DNA of 36,044 bases from an uncultured Thermomicrobia bacterium (GCA_937968015.1 CALBSO010000150.1:1-36044), one strand, 5' to 3'; numbered from the stretch's first letter, positions 22,463 through 30,657 are shown. Numbers and translations: made by a program. Notes: generated by a model not told the origin, from the sequence alone.

Positions 22463-22975
22463 ATCGCCCAACCGGCGGATGAAATGGTCCTCGCCACCTC
22501 CGCCGGTTCGCGGCGGCGCCGCTGGAAGCGCGACGGTTGGCGCGGGCGGCGGGGCAATAGCCGGCGGTGGAGCGGTCGTCGGCGCGCTCGTCGCGGCCGG
22601 TGCTGACCCGGCGGTCACGACGATCATGCCGTGCATATTCGGATGAATCATGCAGTGATACGGGAACGTCCCCACCTGATTGAAGGTGAATTTGAACGAC
22701 GCGCCCTTTTGCAGTGGCGTCCCGATCCCCGAATCCCACACACCGGTATCACTCGTCACGGTATGTGGCACACTGTCCTGGTTCGTCCAGACAACGGTCG
22801 TTCCGATTGGAATGATCAGCGGCGTGGGCTGGAAACTGAAGTTCATGATATTGACTGAGACATCGGCGGAGACCGCCGTCGCGAGATGGATGCTGAGGAG
22901 CCCCGCGATGAGGAGCGCGAGGAACGTTCCCCAGAGCGCGCGATGATACCGCCGGACTTGCCCAATGGCCTGCAT
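22457..22975 (-). CDS. Plastocyanin/amicyanin-like cupredoxin, secreted
   Basis: Small blue-copper protein, 172 aa. A signal peptide or anchor (about 12-37, LWGTFLALLIAGLLSIHLATAVSA) precedes one cupredoxin domain (about 38-122). The type 1 copper ligands are His71 in SVPHTVTS and Cys108, His111, Met114 in YHCMIHPNMHGMI. It probably carries electrons outside the membrane. The C-terminal 50 residues are Ala/Pro-rich and end PRTGGGGEDHFIRRLGDG, which resembles a PxTG-type surface motif but lacks a clear following hydrophobic helix, so anchoring by that end is unlikely. The start at 22975 is fixed by AAGGAGGG upstream, although the frame is open to 23038. It lies 120 bp after the pyrophosphatase gene on the same strand. 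Confidence 0.9.
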   Translation of the reverse strand: MQAIGQVRRYHRALWGTFLALLIAGLLSIHLATAVSADVSVNIMNFSFQPTPLIIPIGTTVVWTNQDSVPHTVTSDTGVWDSGIGTPLQKGASFKFTFNQVGTFPYHCMIHPNMHGMIVVTAGSAPAATSAPTTAPPPAIAPPPAPTVALPAAPPRTGGGGEDHFIRRLGDG

Positions 22976-23095
22976 AGTTCCCTCCTTGTTTCCTTGCACA
23001 CCGACTGTCGGCGCGGCCCGCCGAGACCCAATCCGCATTTAACCAGTACGGTCGGTCGTCTCTTTTTGGATTGTGGCCGGGAGAGGAGGCAGTCG

Positions 23096-23602
23096 TCAGC
23101 CCGAGGTGATCGCCCGCTCCAGCGCCGTCTCCGCCTGGTTCGCGCCCTGCCAGCCGCGCGCCTTGACCTTCTTCCCTTCCAGTTGCTTATAGATGTCGAA
23201 GAAGTTTTCGATCTCCTTGAGCAGATGGTCGGGCACGTCCTTGATGCCCTGATATGCCGCGAAGCGAGGCTCGTTGACCGGCACCGCCAGCAGTTTCGGC
23301 TCGACCGTATCGCCATCCTCAATCATCAGGACGCCAATCAGCCTGACTCGGATGAGACAGCCGGGAAAGGTCGGCTCTTCCACCATCACGAGCGCGTCAA
23401 TCGGATCGCCGTCACTCGCTTTCGTGCCGGGCACGAAGCCGTAATCGGTCGGATAATGCACGGCTGAGTAGAGCGGGCGATCGAGCGCGATCACGTCGAG
23501 TGTCGGGTCATACTCGTACTTATTGCGGCTGCCGCAGGGAATTTCTACTACTACCTGCACTGTGCCATCCTTCGTCCGGGGCTTCAATGCCTTGATACTC
23601 AT
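23096..23602 (-). CDS. ppa: Soluble inorganic pyrophosphatase (family I)
   Basis: Cytoplasmic enzyme hydrolysing pyrophosphate to phosphate, which pulls biosynthetic reactions forward. It has 168 aa, typical of bacterial family I. Family residues include VVEIPCGSRNKYEYD, HYPTDYGFVPGT, the metal-binding DGDPIDALVM (Asp64, Asp66, Asp69), IEDGDTVEPKLLAVP and KEIENFFDIYKQLEGKKVKARGW. The second ATG (23602) is preferred since AGGAG stands 7 nt before it but only 1 nt before the first ATG at 23608. Upstream, the receiver-like gene is divergent. The enzyme looks complete and ordinary. Confidence 0.96.
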   Translation of the reverse strand: MSIKALKPRTKDGTVQVVVEIPCGSRNKYEYDPTLDVIALDRPLYSAVHYPTDYGFVPGTKASDGDPIDALVMVEEPTFPGCLIRVRLIGVLMIEDGDTVEPKLLAVPVNEPRFAAYQGIKDVPDHLLKEIENFFDIYKQLEGKKVKARGWQGANQAETALERAITSG

Positions 23603-23719
23603 CGTCATGCTCCTCTCTCGTATCGTTCGATCGCCGACGGCCGCATGGTCGCACGCTGTGAGCCACCACCTCGCCGCATCGTGCTACACTCACAGAGGGC
23701 ATGCGTATCGGGATGGGAT

Positions 23720-24124
23720 ATGACGCAAGAGAGCGTGCGAACGAAGAAAATCCTCGTGCTCGTGGATGACCTCATGTTCGCCTCACGGATCGAGGGGACG
23801 CTGGGCGCGTGCGGATATGACGTGCGGATCGCGCCGGTCACGAGAGAGGCGGCGATCATCGCGCGGGAATGGGTGCCGGAAGGCATTGTTATCAGTTTCG
23901 GTGCGCCGTTCCAGGATTGGGAGGGTGCAATCCGGGCAATTCGGGCGGAGCCGTCGCTCGCGGAGATGCCGCTGCTCGCCTTCGGGCCGCATGTGGACAC
24001 GGCAGGACGCGCGGCCGCTGTCGCGGCGGGCGCGACACATGTCGTCACAAACGGCGCGTTCTTCAATCGGATGCCGGACGTGATCGCGGTGTTGTTGGGA
24101 GGTTTGGATGCAATTCGTGGATAG
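23720..24124 (+). CDS. Receiver-like domain lacking the phospho-acceptor Asp
   Basis: Single-domain protein, 134 aa, with the alternating beta/alpha layout of a response-regulator receiver: KKILVLVDDLMFASRIEGTLGACGYDVRIA, then a strand ending GIVISFGAPF, then LLAFGPHVD and THVVTNGAFFNRM. The acidic pair (DD) is kept, but the position of the phosphorylated Asp is Ser or Gly (ISFG) and the conserved Lys near the end is Asn, so it is probably a pseudo-receiver that does not take phosphate. The start at 23720 is chosen by alignment of the first strand. Its 3' end overlaps the rhodanese gene by 17 nt, indicating coupled translation. Function unknown; protein-protein interaction or sensing is possible. 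Confidence 0.7.
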   Translation: MTQESVRTKKILVLVDDLMFASRIEGTLGACGYDVRIAPVTREAAIIAREWVPEGIVISFGAPFQDWEGAIRAIRAEPSLAEMPLLAFGPHVDTAGRAAAVAAGATHVVTNGAFFNRMPDVIAVLLGGLDAIRG

Positions 24125-24932
24125 CGCATGGCTGGCAGCACATCTCGTGGATGGGAGCGCGATCGCGGTGGACACACGGACGCCACAGGAGTACGCGCAG
24201 GGGCACATCGCCGGTGCGGTCTCGGCATATCCCTACGGCGCACATGCCTTCTCCACGCCGGAGGGCGACGCGCACTTCCGCGCCTATGTCGTGGAGTACA
24301 TGACAAACCTCGGCATCACCGGGAACGAGACGCTCGTCTTTTACGCAATGAAGAATGAGACGAACGATGCTCGCGGCCTCTGGACGGCCGACTTCGCCGG
24401 ATACGCGAAGGTGGCGCTGCTCGCGGGCGGGCTGCAACGATGGCTGGCCGAGGGCCACCCGATCTCTCAGGAGGACAACAACGCGCGCCAACCTATTGCC
24501 TTTACGCCGCATTGGAATGACACGACATTCGCCACGGCGGACGATGCGGCAGCGGCTGGCGATAATCCCACTATCGTGCTGCTCGATGTCCGCTCCGAGG
24601 GTGAGCATACGGGCAGCGCGCAGGGGCGGTACGCGGGCGTCAACCCGCGCCTCGGCCGCATCCCCGGCTCGGTCTGGATCGAGTGGACCGAACTCTCCAA
24701 TGCCGATGGAACGTACAAATCGCCCGACGAAATCCGGCGCCTTCTCGCCGCGAAGGGTGTGACACCCGATCAGGAAGTGATTACCTATTGCCAGGGCGGG
24801 GGGCGGGCGGCGCATTCGTATGCCGCACTGAAGAGCGCGGGCTTCGACGATGTGCGGCACTACGTCGGCTCCTTCGGCGACTACTCCCGCCGCACGGACT
24901 TGCCGATTGAGAGAGATCCGGACGCCGACTGA
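24108..24932 (+). CDS. Tandem-rhodanese sulfurtransferase
   Basis: Two-domain rhodanese, 274 aa, like thiosulfate or 3-mercaptopyruvate sulfurtransferases. The N-terminal domain (about 1-125) has AVDTRTPQEYAQGHIAGAV and looks structural. The C-terminal domain (about 135-270) has LLDVRSEGEHTG, RIPGSVWIEW and the catalytic loop ITYCQGGGRAAHS with the sulfur-carrying Cys at about position 228. The loop CQGGGRA is close to that of TSTs. The start has GGAGG upstream and overlaps the preceding pseudo-receiver gene by 17 nt. It would transfer sulfane sulfur from thiosulfate to cyanide or another thiol acceptor in the cytoplasm. The nucleotidyltransferase gene follows almost immediately, so the three may be co-transcribed. 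Confidence 0.92.
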   Translation: MQFVDSAWLAAHLVDGSAIAVDTRTPQEYAQGHIAGAVSAYPYGAHAFSTPEGDAHFRAYVVEYMTNLGITGNETLVFYAMKNETNDARGLWTADFAGYAKVALLAGGLQRWLAEGHPISQEDNNARQPIAFTPHWNDTTFATADDAAAAGDNPTIVLLDVRSEGEHTGSAQGRYAGVNPRLGRIPGSVWIEWTELSNADGTYKSPDEIRRLLAAKGVTPDQEVITYCQGGGRAAHSYAALKSAGFDDVRHYVGSFGDYSRRTDLPIERDPDAD

Positions 24933-24935
24933 GTG

Positions 24936-25961
24936 ATGGATGATAACGGGCTGGAACTCCGCTTTTCGACCGGGCACCCGCGCATTGATACGATGCTCCG
25001 GGGTGCGGTCGGTATCTTCGAGGCGGCGTTTCCGGGCCGCATACGGGGTTATTATCTGTTTGGCAGTCACGCGGACGGCAGCGCGGTCGCGGCCAGTGAT
25101 CTCGACATCTTCGTCGTCTTTATAGACGACTTCCTTGACCAAGAAGAAGAGGAACGAGCACGGAACCTCAGATACGCATGCTCGCGCCTCAGCCCGGTAA
25201 CATGCGATTTGCTCTCATATAGTGAGCGCAGCCTGCTAACGGATGGGCATTTCCGACTGAAAGCAGCGAGTCTTTTCCTCTATGGTGAGGACATGCGGGA
25301 CCGGATGCCAGCAATCTCGCTCAATATCTATCTACGTATCTACAGCCAAGCACCGCTTGCCTACGCTGGGCAGGTCTTTCGCCATAAGGAAAGTATCATC
25401 TATCCGCTGGAGTATCCCAATCCATCTGGGCCATTCTATGGCTACGATTGCCATGACGCGCGCATTGGGCAGGATGGCGGGCGGAGCATCAAAGGAATGG
25501 TCAGTGCGGTCTGCTGGGCCGCGACGATGATCGTTGCGTTCCAATCGGGCCAGATGATCGGAACGAAAGCGGAGAGTGTCCGCGCCTACCGTGCATCTGT
25601 CGGCGACCAGTGGGCCGGGTTCATCGAGGCCGTCTACGCCAATGGAAAGACGGTATGGGGCTATCGTGTCCCGGACGACCCGGCGGGCCAGACGCTCCTA
25701 CGCGATCTCTGCCGCGAGACGCTGGCGTTCGAGAATCACTATTTGGCGCTCTACCGCGCATATCTCCTCGGACAACTTCACGAGGCGGATGAGACGAGCA
25801 TCCGATTCGCGATTGAGCGCCTTGGCACGGTACATTACCCCGATGCTGAGGTGGCCGAGGCACTCCGCGCCGTTGCCGCATCTGGGCCTGCCACGGTACG
25901 GGATGCCGCGCGCGAAACCCTCGGACGTATCGAAGACGCATGGAAGGGAGAGGCGCGATAG
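24936..25961 (+). CDS. Pol-beta-type nucleotidyltransferase domain protein
   Basis: Protein of 341 aa with an N-terminal nucleotidyltransferase fold: YYLFGSHADGSAVAASDLDIFVVF, giving the GS motif (Gly43-Ser44) and metal-binding Asp55 and Asp57. The remainder is mostly helical. Aminoglycoside nucleotidyltransferases, MNT antitoxin-type enzymes and GlnE-like proteins share this signature; the long helical C-terminus resembles the antibiotic-modifying type, but no specific resistance motif identifies it. It begins 3 nt after the rhodanese stop (GTGATG; either codon could start). It uses noticeably more A/T-ending codons than its neighbours, suggesting acquisition. No HEPN partner is adjacent. 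Convergent with the DnaA-N protein gene, 24 bp apart. Confidence 0.7.
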   Translation: MDDNGLELRFSTGHPRIDTMLRGAVGIFEAAFPGRIRGYYLFGSHADGSAVAASDLDIFVVFIDDFLDQEEEERARNLRYACSRLSPVTCDLLSYSERSLLTDGHFRLKAASLFLYGEDMRDRMPAISLNIYLRIYSQAPLAYAGQVFRHKESIIYPLEYPNPSGPFYGYDCHDARIGQDGGRSIKGMVSAVCWAATMIVAFQSGQMIGTKAESVRAYRASVGDQWAGFIEAVYANGKTVWGYRVPDDPAGQTLLRDLCRETLAFENHYLALYRAYLLGQLHEADETSIRFAIERLGTVHYPDAEVAEALRAVAASGPATVRDAARETLGRIEDAWKGEAR

Positions 25962-25985
25962 CGCGCGTTGCCGGTGTGGCACGCA

Positions 25986-28583
25986 TCACGCTCCCCGTTG
26001 CTCCCCCACTTCGTGTCCGTCCGCCTCGCCGATCATGACGACGCGCACGCCGACGGGCCGGTCGAGGATTTTTCCGAGGACGGCAATCAAGTCGGAGAGG
26101 TGCTGGCGTTCCAGCCGCTCGCGCTGCACGCGATTGCGCGCCCCGATCACCAGCGTGCCATCCGCTTCGATCGCCAGGAGTTCGGCCGGGCGAATCCAGA
26201 CCGCGAAGGTCGCACCACTCATCCGGCTCTGCAAGTCCTGCAGCGCCATCGCCCAGATTTGCTGATTCGTCAACCCAGTGGAAGAGCGCACGGCAGGTGT
26301 CGGTGGCGGGAGAGCCGGGGTATCGCGCACTTGCGTATCGCCACGTTCCGGCGATTCTTCCGGCTGGTTGGCCGATACTGGAGTCGCGGGCCATGGCCAC
26401 GGTGACGGCGTCTCACTGACTGGCGGAGAGTATACCTGGGTGGACTGTTGTACCGGGTTCTCGGTCGGTGGAGGCGGCGGTGTCGAGAGACGCGTCGCCT
26501 GGAAGACGACATCCACCGTGCGCCCGAGCGCTTCGCTCATCCGGCGGCTGATCAGTCCGCGGTACGAGGCGAGTTTGAGGGCGATATCCGCGCCGGGAAC
26601 GACGACAATCACGCGGTCATGCTCGATGGTCGTGACCCGCGCGCCGATGAACCAGCGCTCCAGCGCGTCCGGATGCAACACGCCTTCGAGCCGCCGTATC
26701 ACCTGCTCCCACAGGCGGCGCGCTTCGGCCTCGGTTGCCGCCGTACCGGGCGTCGTGGCGGGTGGGACGGATGCATAGCCGATCTCTGGCAGGATCGGCA
26801 GTGACGCGGAATCAGTGATCGTCATGGGCGGTGGAGTGGCGGTCGGTTCACCGCTCATCGTCGGCATCGGCCAGGTCGGTGGTGGCATGTGGACGGCAGG
26901 TGGCGCGTTGGGATTCGCACGATTGTCTGACCCGAAGCCCTCGATGATCCAACGATCACAGATCGCCGCAACCCGCTTCGGCGCGACGAACTGACTGCCG
27001 CTATTGACCGCTTCCCAGATCGCGGCGAGTACCCAGCCGAGACCCGTCCCCGGCCCGTAGCCCTGCTCGTGCGCGGCGGTATCGCATTCCCGCGCTACCT
27101 GCACCAGCAGGGAGATTTCCATATCACTCGGTGGGCGACCATTCGCCATCGTCAGCGCCGCCTCGATATCAGTGATCGTCGCGGTCTGTTGCGCGTAGGC
27201 CGCAGAGGGCGGTTCAGTCACGTCGAGGGCGCGCACGACGACTTCCCCGTCCTCGGGAAAGTCGGGGATCGGCGGCAGCGGCTGCGCCGGCAGGAATGGG
27301 CTGATCGTTTCCGTCTCGGCGATAGGGGGGATTGACTCTCTTCGTTCGTGTTCACCCCGTTGCGCCAAAGCCTCAAAAATGGCGGACACTGATTCGCGCG
27401 TCTTTGTACTGCTTGTTCTTGTACTCGTCTCTTCTTCACTCTCTCCCTCTTGGTTGTACGTCCTGTCCACCGGAGCGACGAAGGAGGAGCGAGCAGGTTC
27501 GATGATTGTCTTACCTTCGTCATGCATCGAATATCCCTCGGCGTCTCTTGGGGCGACATCCGCTATTTCGGCGTCCACACGAGGGACACCGTCCGTACGA
27601 ACGGCAAAATCCGCATCCGCAGTGATACCTTTGTCGGTCGGGAATGTCTCTTCTTCGCGTGGCCGTTCAATGGTATGGGAAGCGATGTCGCTATTGATGG
27701 CGGTGGTTGTATCAGAAATGAGAATGGTTGCCGTCTCTTGGGGCGGCACGAGGGCGAGGATCTTCTTGCCACCACGGCGTTCGCGCTCGGCACGCTCGGC
27801 GAGTTGCTGCCAGAGGGGTAACTGCCGCAGTTCCGGCAGGAGGTAGTGCCAGATGCTGGTCCGGTCAATCGGGGCGAACTGCGCGCCGAAGATATGGCGG
27901 ACATGCCGGAAGACGTTGCGATCGCGATGCGCCAGTTCGAGGACACGAACGACGGTGGGGAGATTGAGGACGAGGCCGTCGCGCGGGTCCTTGACGCGGT
28001 AAAAGTTATGCGGCACGCGCCAGCGCCGGTTACGGTCGTCCTGCCGGAGCACCATCTCCTTGTGGATCTCGATCAGATCGAGGGCAACGAGGATCTTATT
28101 GAGGGTGATCAGTTCCTCGCGCCCCTCGCCGTAGAATTTTCCTTCGGCATCCTGCGTCGGGAAGGCGTATCCCTGATGCGGCGAGCCCTCGCGCCGATCT
28201 GTCCAGACGGTGTAGGAGTTGAGCAATCCGACACCCTTGAGGCCGAGAAGCGGCGCGTACTGGGTAATGAGGGTGTTCCAGTGCCAGTACCAGCCACGAT
28301 GGCGGATATCCTGCCCTGCCGTCGCGGCCGCCCCCTCCGCAGTCGTGCCGCCGGGGGGCATCACCCCACGGACGCCGCCCATTCCGGCGGGGAACCCCAT
28401 CCGCGTACTGATCGGTGGCGGCGCGGGTGGGGGTGGCGCGCCGGGCGCCGCCGATCCGGGGAGTGCAGGTGGCATCGTATTCGCCATCCCGCCTCTCCCC
28501 GCGGAATCCGAGGAAATGCCAGCGCCCGGGTCATCGGTCGGCGCGCTGGGGGGAATGTCTGGCCCGTGCTGCTCATCGTTCAT
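25986..28583 (-). CDS. Initiator-like protein: winged-helix-like region plus two DnaA-N-type domains
   Basis: Large cytoplasmic protein, 865 aa. A Pro/Gly/Met-rich tail (1-90) leads into a region (about 95-265) resembling the N-terminal winged helix of replication initiators or DnaD-like proteins (LLGLKGVGLLNSYTVW, LNKILVALDLIEIHKEM). An acidic Thr/Ser/Glu linker follows, then a helical block (about 480-550, DMEISLLVQVARECDTAAHEQGYG...VLAAIWEAVNSGSQF). Two copies of a DnaA domain-I-like fold end the protein: 623-695 (LWEQVIRRLEGVLHPDALERWFIGARV) and 775-850 (IWAMALQDLQSRMSGATFAVWIRPAEL), in which W, L and W-F spacing match DnaA-N. No AAA or DnaA box-binding domain is present. The ATG at 28583 is chosen over the open frame to 28739. 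Role in replication or conjugation is inferred. Confidence 0.72.
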   Translation of the reverse strand: MNDEQHGPDIPPSAPTDDPGAGISSDSAGRGGMANTMPPALPGSAAPGAPPPPAPPPISTRMGFPAGMGGVRGVMPPGGTTAEGAAATAGQDIRHRGWYWHWNTLITQYAPLLGLKGVGLLNSYTVWTDRREGSPHQGYAFPTQDAEGKFYGEGREELITLNKILVALDLIEIHKEMVLRQDDRNRRWRVPHNFYRVKDPRDGLVLNLPTVVRVLELAHRDRNVFRHVRHIFGAQFAPIDRTSIWHYLLPELRQLPLWQQLAERAERERRGGKKILALVPPQETATILISDTTTAINSDIASHTIERPREEETFPTDKGITADADFAVRTDGVPRVDAEIADVAPRDAEGYSMHDEGKTIIEPARSSFVAPVDRTYNQEGESEEETSTRTSSTKTRESVSAIFEALAQRGEHERRESIPPIAETETISPFLPAQPLPPIPDFPEDGEVVVRALDVTEPPSAAYAQQTATITDIEAALTMANGRPPSDMEISLLVQVARECDTAAHEQGYGPGTGLGWVLAAIWEAVNSGSQFVAPKRVAAICDRWIIEGFGSDNRANPNAPPAVHMPPPTWPMPTMSGEPTATPPPMTITDSASLPILPEIGYASVPPATTPGTAATEAEARRLWEQVIRRLEGVLHPDALERWFIGARVTTIEHDRVIVVVPGADIALKLASYRGLISRRMSEALGRTVDVVFQATRLSTPPPPPTENPVQQSTQVYSPPVSETPSPWPWPATPVSANQPEESPERGDTQVRDTPALPPPTPAVRSSTGLTNQQIWAMALQDLQSRMSGATFAVWIRPAELLAIEADGTLVIGARNRVQRERLERQHLSDLIAVLGKILDRPVGVRVVMIGEADGHEVGEQRGA

Positions 28584-28959
28584 CGGAATTTGTCCCACTT
28601 TCTCTGTATTGGATAGACGCCACGATCGCAGACAGGGAAAGACCGGCGCGCTTGCCCGCCACGCCGATTTCTTGCCCGTCCGACTGATCAATGCATCCGC
28701 GGTGATCCGCCACCGCGGGGAACGGCGGCGGATGCCCATCCATGGCGATGCGCGCGCCCTCGCGGATACTGACCTTGACGTCGTCCGCTCTGCCGCCTAC
28801 ACTGGCAGCCGGAGCCAGAACGACGTATCTGGACACCCGGCTGGGTTGGTTGGTCCCACTGCCACTCCAGTCAGTTTCGTGAACGGCCGCGTTGCCCGCG
28901 CGGTCGTTCGCTTTGTCCGGCCCTGTTGGGCCACGAATCTCGTGCCGATCCCGGTGCAT
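28573..28959 (-). CDS. Hypothetical protein in the replication-like operon
   Basis: Predicted protein of 128 aa. It is supported by a strong ribosome site (GGAAGGAGAAGGGG directly upstream of the ATG) and by an 11-nt overlap with the start of the DnaA-N protein gene, typical of coupled translation. The sequence shows a charged N-terminal third, a middle segment VSRYVVLAPAASVGGRADDVKVSIREGARIAMDG, and a C-terminal helical stretch GKRAGLSLSAIVASIQYRE. No transmembrane segment, signal peptide or known domain is recognised. About 50 bp and an 8-bp repeat array separate it from the ribbon-helix-helix-like gene upstream. Confidence 0.55.
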   Translation of the reverse strand: MHRDRHEIRGPTGPDKANDRAGNAAVHETDWSGSGTNQPSRVSRYVVLAPAASVGGRADDVKVSIREGARIAMDGHPPPFPAVADHRGCIDQSDGQEIGVAGKRAGLSLSAIVASIQYRESGTNSDER

Positions 28960-28981
28960 CCCCTTCTCCTTCCCACGAATG

Positions 28982-29013
28982 CTGAGTACCTGAGTACCTG
29001 AGTACCTGGCTAC
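28982..29013. repeat. CTGAGTAC octamer array at a gene end
   Basis: Three perfect copies of CTGAGTAC (28982-29005) followed by the variant CTGGCTAC (29006-29013). The variant unit carries the TAG stop of the ribbon-helix-helix-like gene on the minus strand. The plus-strand unit contains TGA; the minus-strand unit contains no stop of its own, so this site is weaker than the heptads as an all-frame stop. Confidence 0.85.
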
Positions 29014-29339
29014 TTTCCCTTCTCGATCATTGTCTCGCCGTGAGCACGCATCGCGTCGAGCGTCGTCAGTGCGAGGCCGTCCCGCTCCGCCGCCGCAACG
29101 ATCGCCATGAGGAGATCGAGGGCGAGGCCGACGATCTCACTCTTCTCGACGCGCCCATCCGGCGCACTATTGAGGCGGGCGTGCAGTTCACCGAGCGTAC
29201 GCACCTGTTCCGGGTAGAGGTACGCGCTGATCTGCTTGCGCGCGCGTCGAGGCGCTTCCGCGCGGTCAATCGTCCCAGTGAGGACATCCACCGCGCGGAA
29301 GCGCCGCTCGCTCTTGTGTCGCGGTCGCTCGCTCGCCAT
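29010..29339 (-). CDS. Ribbon-helix-helix-like small DNA-binding protein
   Basis: Protein of 109 aa with a basic N-terminus (RPRHKSERRFRAVD, ARKQ) and a segment ISAYLYPEQVRTLGELHARLNSAPDGRVEKSEIVGLALDLLM that resembles an RHH fold: a short strand with alternating residues, then two helices with a Gly-containing turn, as in ParG/CopG-type repressors and plasmid accessory proteins. It starts 3 nt after the AAA ATPase stop, and AAGGGAG inside that gene's last codons is the ribosome site. Probably an auxiliary DNA-binding or autoregulatory factor of this operon. The fold assignment is by pattern only. Confidence 0.55.
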   Translation of the reverse strand: MASERPRHKSERRFRAVDVLTGTIDRAEAPRRARKQISAYLYPEQVRTLGELHARLNSAPDGRVEKSEIVGLALDLLMAIVAAAERDGLALTTLDAMRAHGETMIEKGK

Positions 29340-29342
29340 CGC

Positions 29343-30170
29343 TTAGGCCACTCCCTTGAAGACGCGGGTCTCGATGACCGCCGCCGCCAGTTCCGCACTC
29401 ACGCCGCGATGGCCGAGAAAGACCGCCTCGACGAGGCAATCGGCGCAGAAATTCGTGATGGCGCGCGGGATGCCGCGCGATGCCTCGTGAATGACATCCA
29501 CCGCCTCCTCGGCGAAGATCGTCTGATCGTGCGGCAAGCCGGCGACAGTGAGGCGATGCGCGATCAGACCGGCCGTGTCGCGCCGATTGAGCGGATTGAG
29601 TTTGTGATCCATGCCGACGCGCTGGGCGAGATTTCGCTTGCGGACGATTTTGTCCTCCAATTCGTTCTGGGCGAAGATCACGACGTTGATCAATTTGGTC
29701 GTCGGCGTCTCGAACGAGAGGAAGGTGCGCAGGATCTCCAATTGTGTGCCGGAGAGGTTCTGCCCCTCATCAATGACGAGCAGCACGCGCCTCCCCTGGA
29801 CGTGCATCGTCTCGAGGAATTGGAGGAACTGATTCGTGTATTCGAGGCCGCTGCGGCCGTCGGGTCGGAGGCCGAACTGGGTCAGCACGGCGCGGAGGAA
29901 CTGCACGTCCGTCCGGCAATCGCGCGGGTTGTTGATGATGGCGATCTCGAAGGCCGGATCGCGCTGCAACTCGGTGAGCAGGGCGACCTTGATCGTCGTC
30001 TTGCCGTAGCCGATATCGCCGAGGATGATCGCCAGGCCACGTTGCAACTGGATGGCCAGTTTCAGCCGTTCATAGCAATCCTCATGGCCGAGCGTCTTGT
30101 AGAACATCTGCGGGTCCGGCGTCGTGCCGAATGGCTCGCGCTCCAGCCCGAAGAACTTGTAGTACGTCAC
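29343..30170 (-). CDS. ExeA/TniB-like AAA ATPase
   Basis: P-loop ATPase of 275 aa. The N-terminus YYKFFGLEREPFGTTPDPQMFY matches the ExeA/GspA-like AAA group (general secretion ATPases, Tn7/Tn552-type transposition ATPases and related phage or plasmid proteins). Walker A is GDIGYGKTT (51-59), Walker B is RRVLLVIDEGQNLS, and a sensor-type region IFAQNELEDKIVRKRNLAQRV precedes the arginine-rich lid with NFCADCLVEA. No membrane helix or peptidoglycan-binding domain is attached, so a DNA-related role rather than secretion is more likely here. The start is GTG with GGGGAGG 9 nt upstream. It lies between the MerR-like and RHH-like genes, 16 and 3 nt away. No transposase is adjacent. Confidence 0.82.
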   Translation of the reverse strand: MTYYKFFGLEREPFGTTPDPQMFYKTLGHEDCYERLKLAIQLQRGLAIILGDIGYGKTTIKVALLTELQRDPAFEIAIINNPRDCRTDVQFLRAVLTQFGLRPDGRSGLEYTNQFLQFLETMHVQGRRVLLVIDEGQNLSGTQLEILRTFLSFETPTTKLINVVIFAQNELEDKIVRKRNLAQRVGMDHKLNPLNRRDTAGLIAHRLTVAGLPHDQTIFAEEAVDVIHEASRGIPRAITNFCADCLVEAVFLGHRGVSAELAAAVIETRVFKGVA

Positions 30171-30186
30171 GCCATCAACCCTCCCC

Positions 30187-30528
30187 TTACCGGTTCAGCC
30201 GCGCCTTGATCGCTTTGAGGCCGATGCCGCGCGCCCGCCATTCGATCACCTGTCGCAGCAGCGCGAGTTCGCTGTCATCGAAGAGCAGGTAGCCGCTCTC
30301 CGTGCGTGCCGTTGGCAGGATGACTCCCGCACGCAGGTAGAAATCCATCGCGGTCCGTGGCACGCCGGTCGCGGCGCGGAGGTCGGCGGTCATGTAGAAA
30401 TGACGGAGGGGCGTGGGGTGCGCCGGGGCGACGGGCAGCGGCGTCGGATCGCCAAAGAGCGTCCGTTGCCGCGGCTCGATCCGGACCAGATTGCCCCCAC
30501 CTTCGAGGTGCCGCTCCCGCTCGACCAT
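30187..30528 (-). CDS. MerR-like HTH DNA-binding protein
   Basis: Protein of 113 aa. The C-terminal two-thirds is a MerR-type winged helix: MTADLRAATGVPRTAMDFYLRAGVILPTARTESGYLLFDDSELALLRQVIEWRARGIGLKAIKARL. The usual dimerisation coiled coil and effector domain are missing, so it is a minimal DNA-binding form. The start at 30528 has GGAAGGA 7 nt upstream; an in-frame ATG at 30561 is less well supplied. It is the first gene of the operon and lies about 130 bp downstream of a predicted promoter and a 13-bp inverted repeat, so it may regulate that promoter or bind an origin. Confidence 0.78.
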   Translation of the reverse strand: MVERERHLEGGGNLVRIEPRQRTLFGDPTPLPVAPAHPTPLRHFYMTADLRAATGVPRTAMDFYLRAGVILPTARTESGYLLFDDSELALLRQVIEWRARGIGLKAIKARLNR

Positions 30529-30657
30529 CTCGCCATCCTTCCGTGAAACACTTTGCCGCAACCACCGGTATCGAACGCGTCTTGTGCCGATCCGTCACAC
30601 TTTGACTGATACAATCCGAGTGGGATTGATATGCAGCCGCAGAGTACACGTACACTC

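Noticed and set aside
24936..25961. Specific aminoglycoside-resistance enzyme
   Set aside because: Only the general nucleotidyltransferase signature is visible; nothing identifies the substrate.
29343..30170. Transposon ATPase (TniB) as part of a Tn7-like element
   Set aside because: No transposase, integrase or terminal repeats are adjacent; the neighbours look like DNA-binding and initiator-like proteins.
30535..30555. Half-match to a parS site (CGTGAAACA)
   Set aside because: Only one half of the palindrome is conserved and it lies next to the MerR-like start; chance match is likely.
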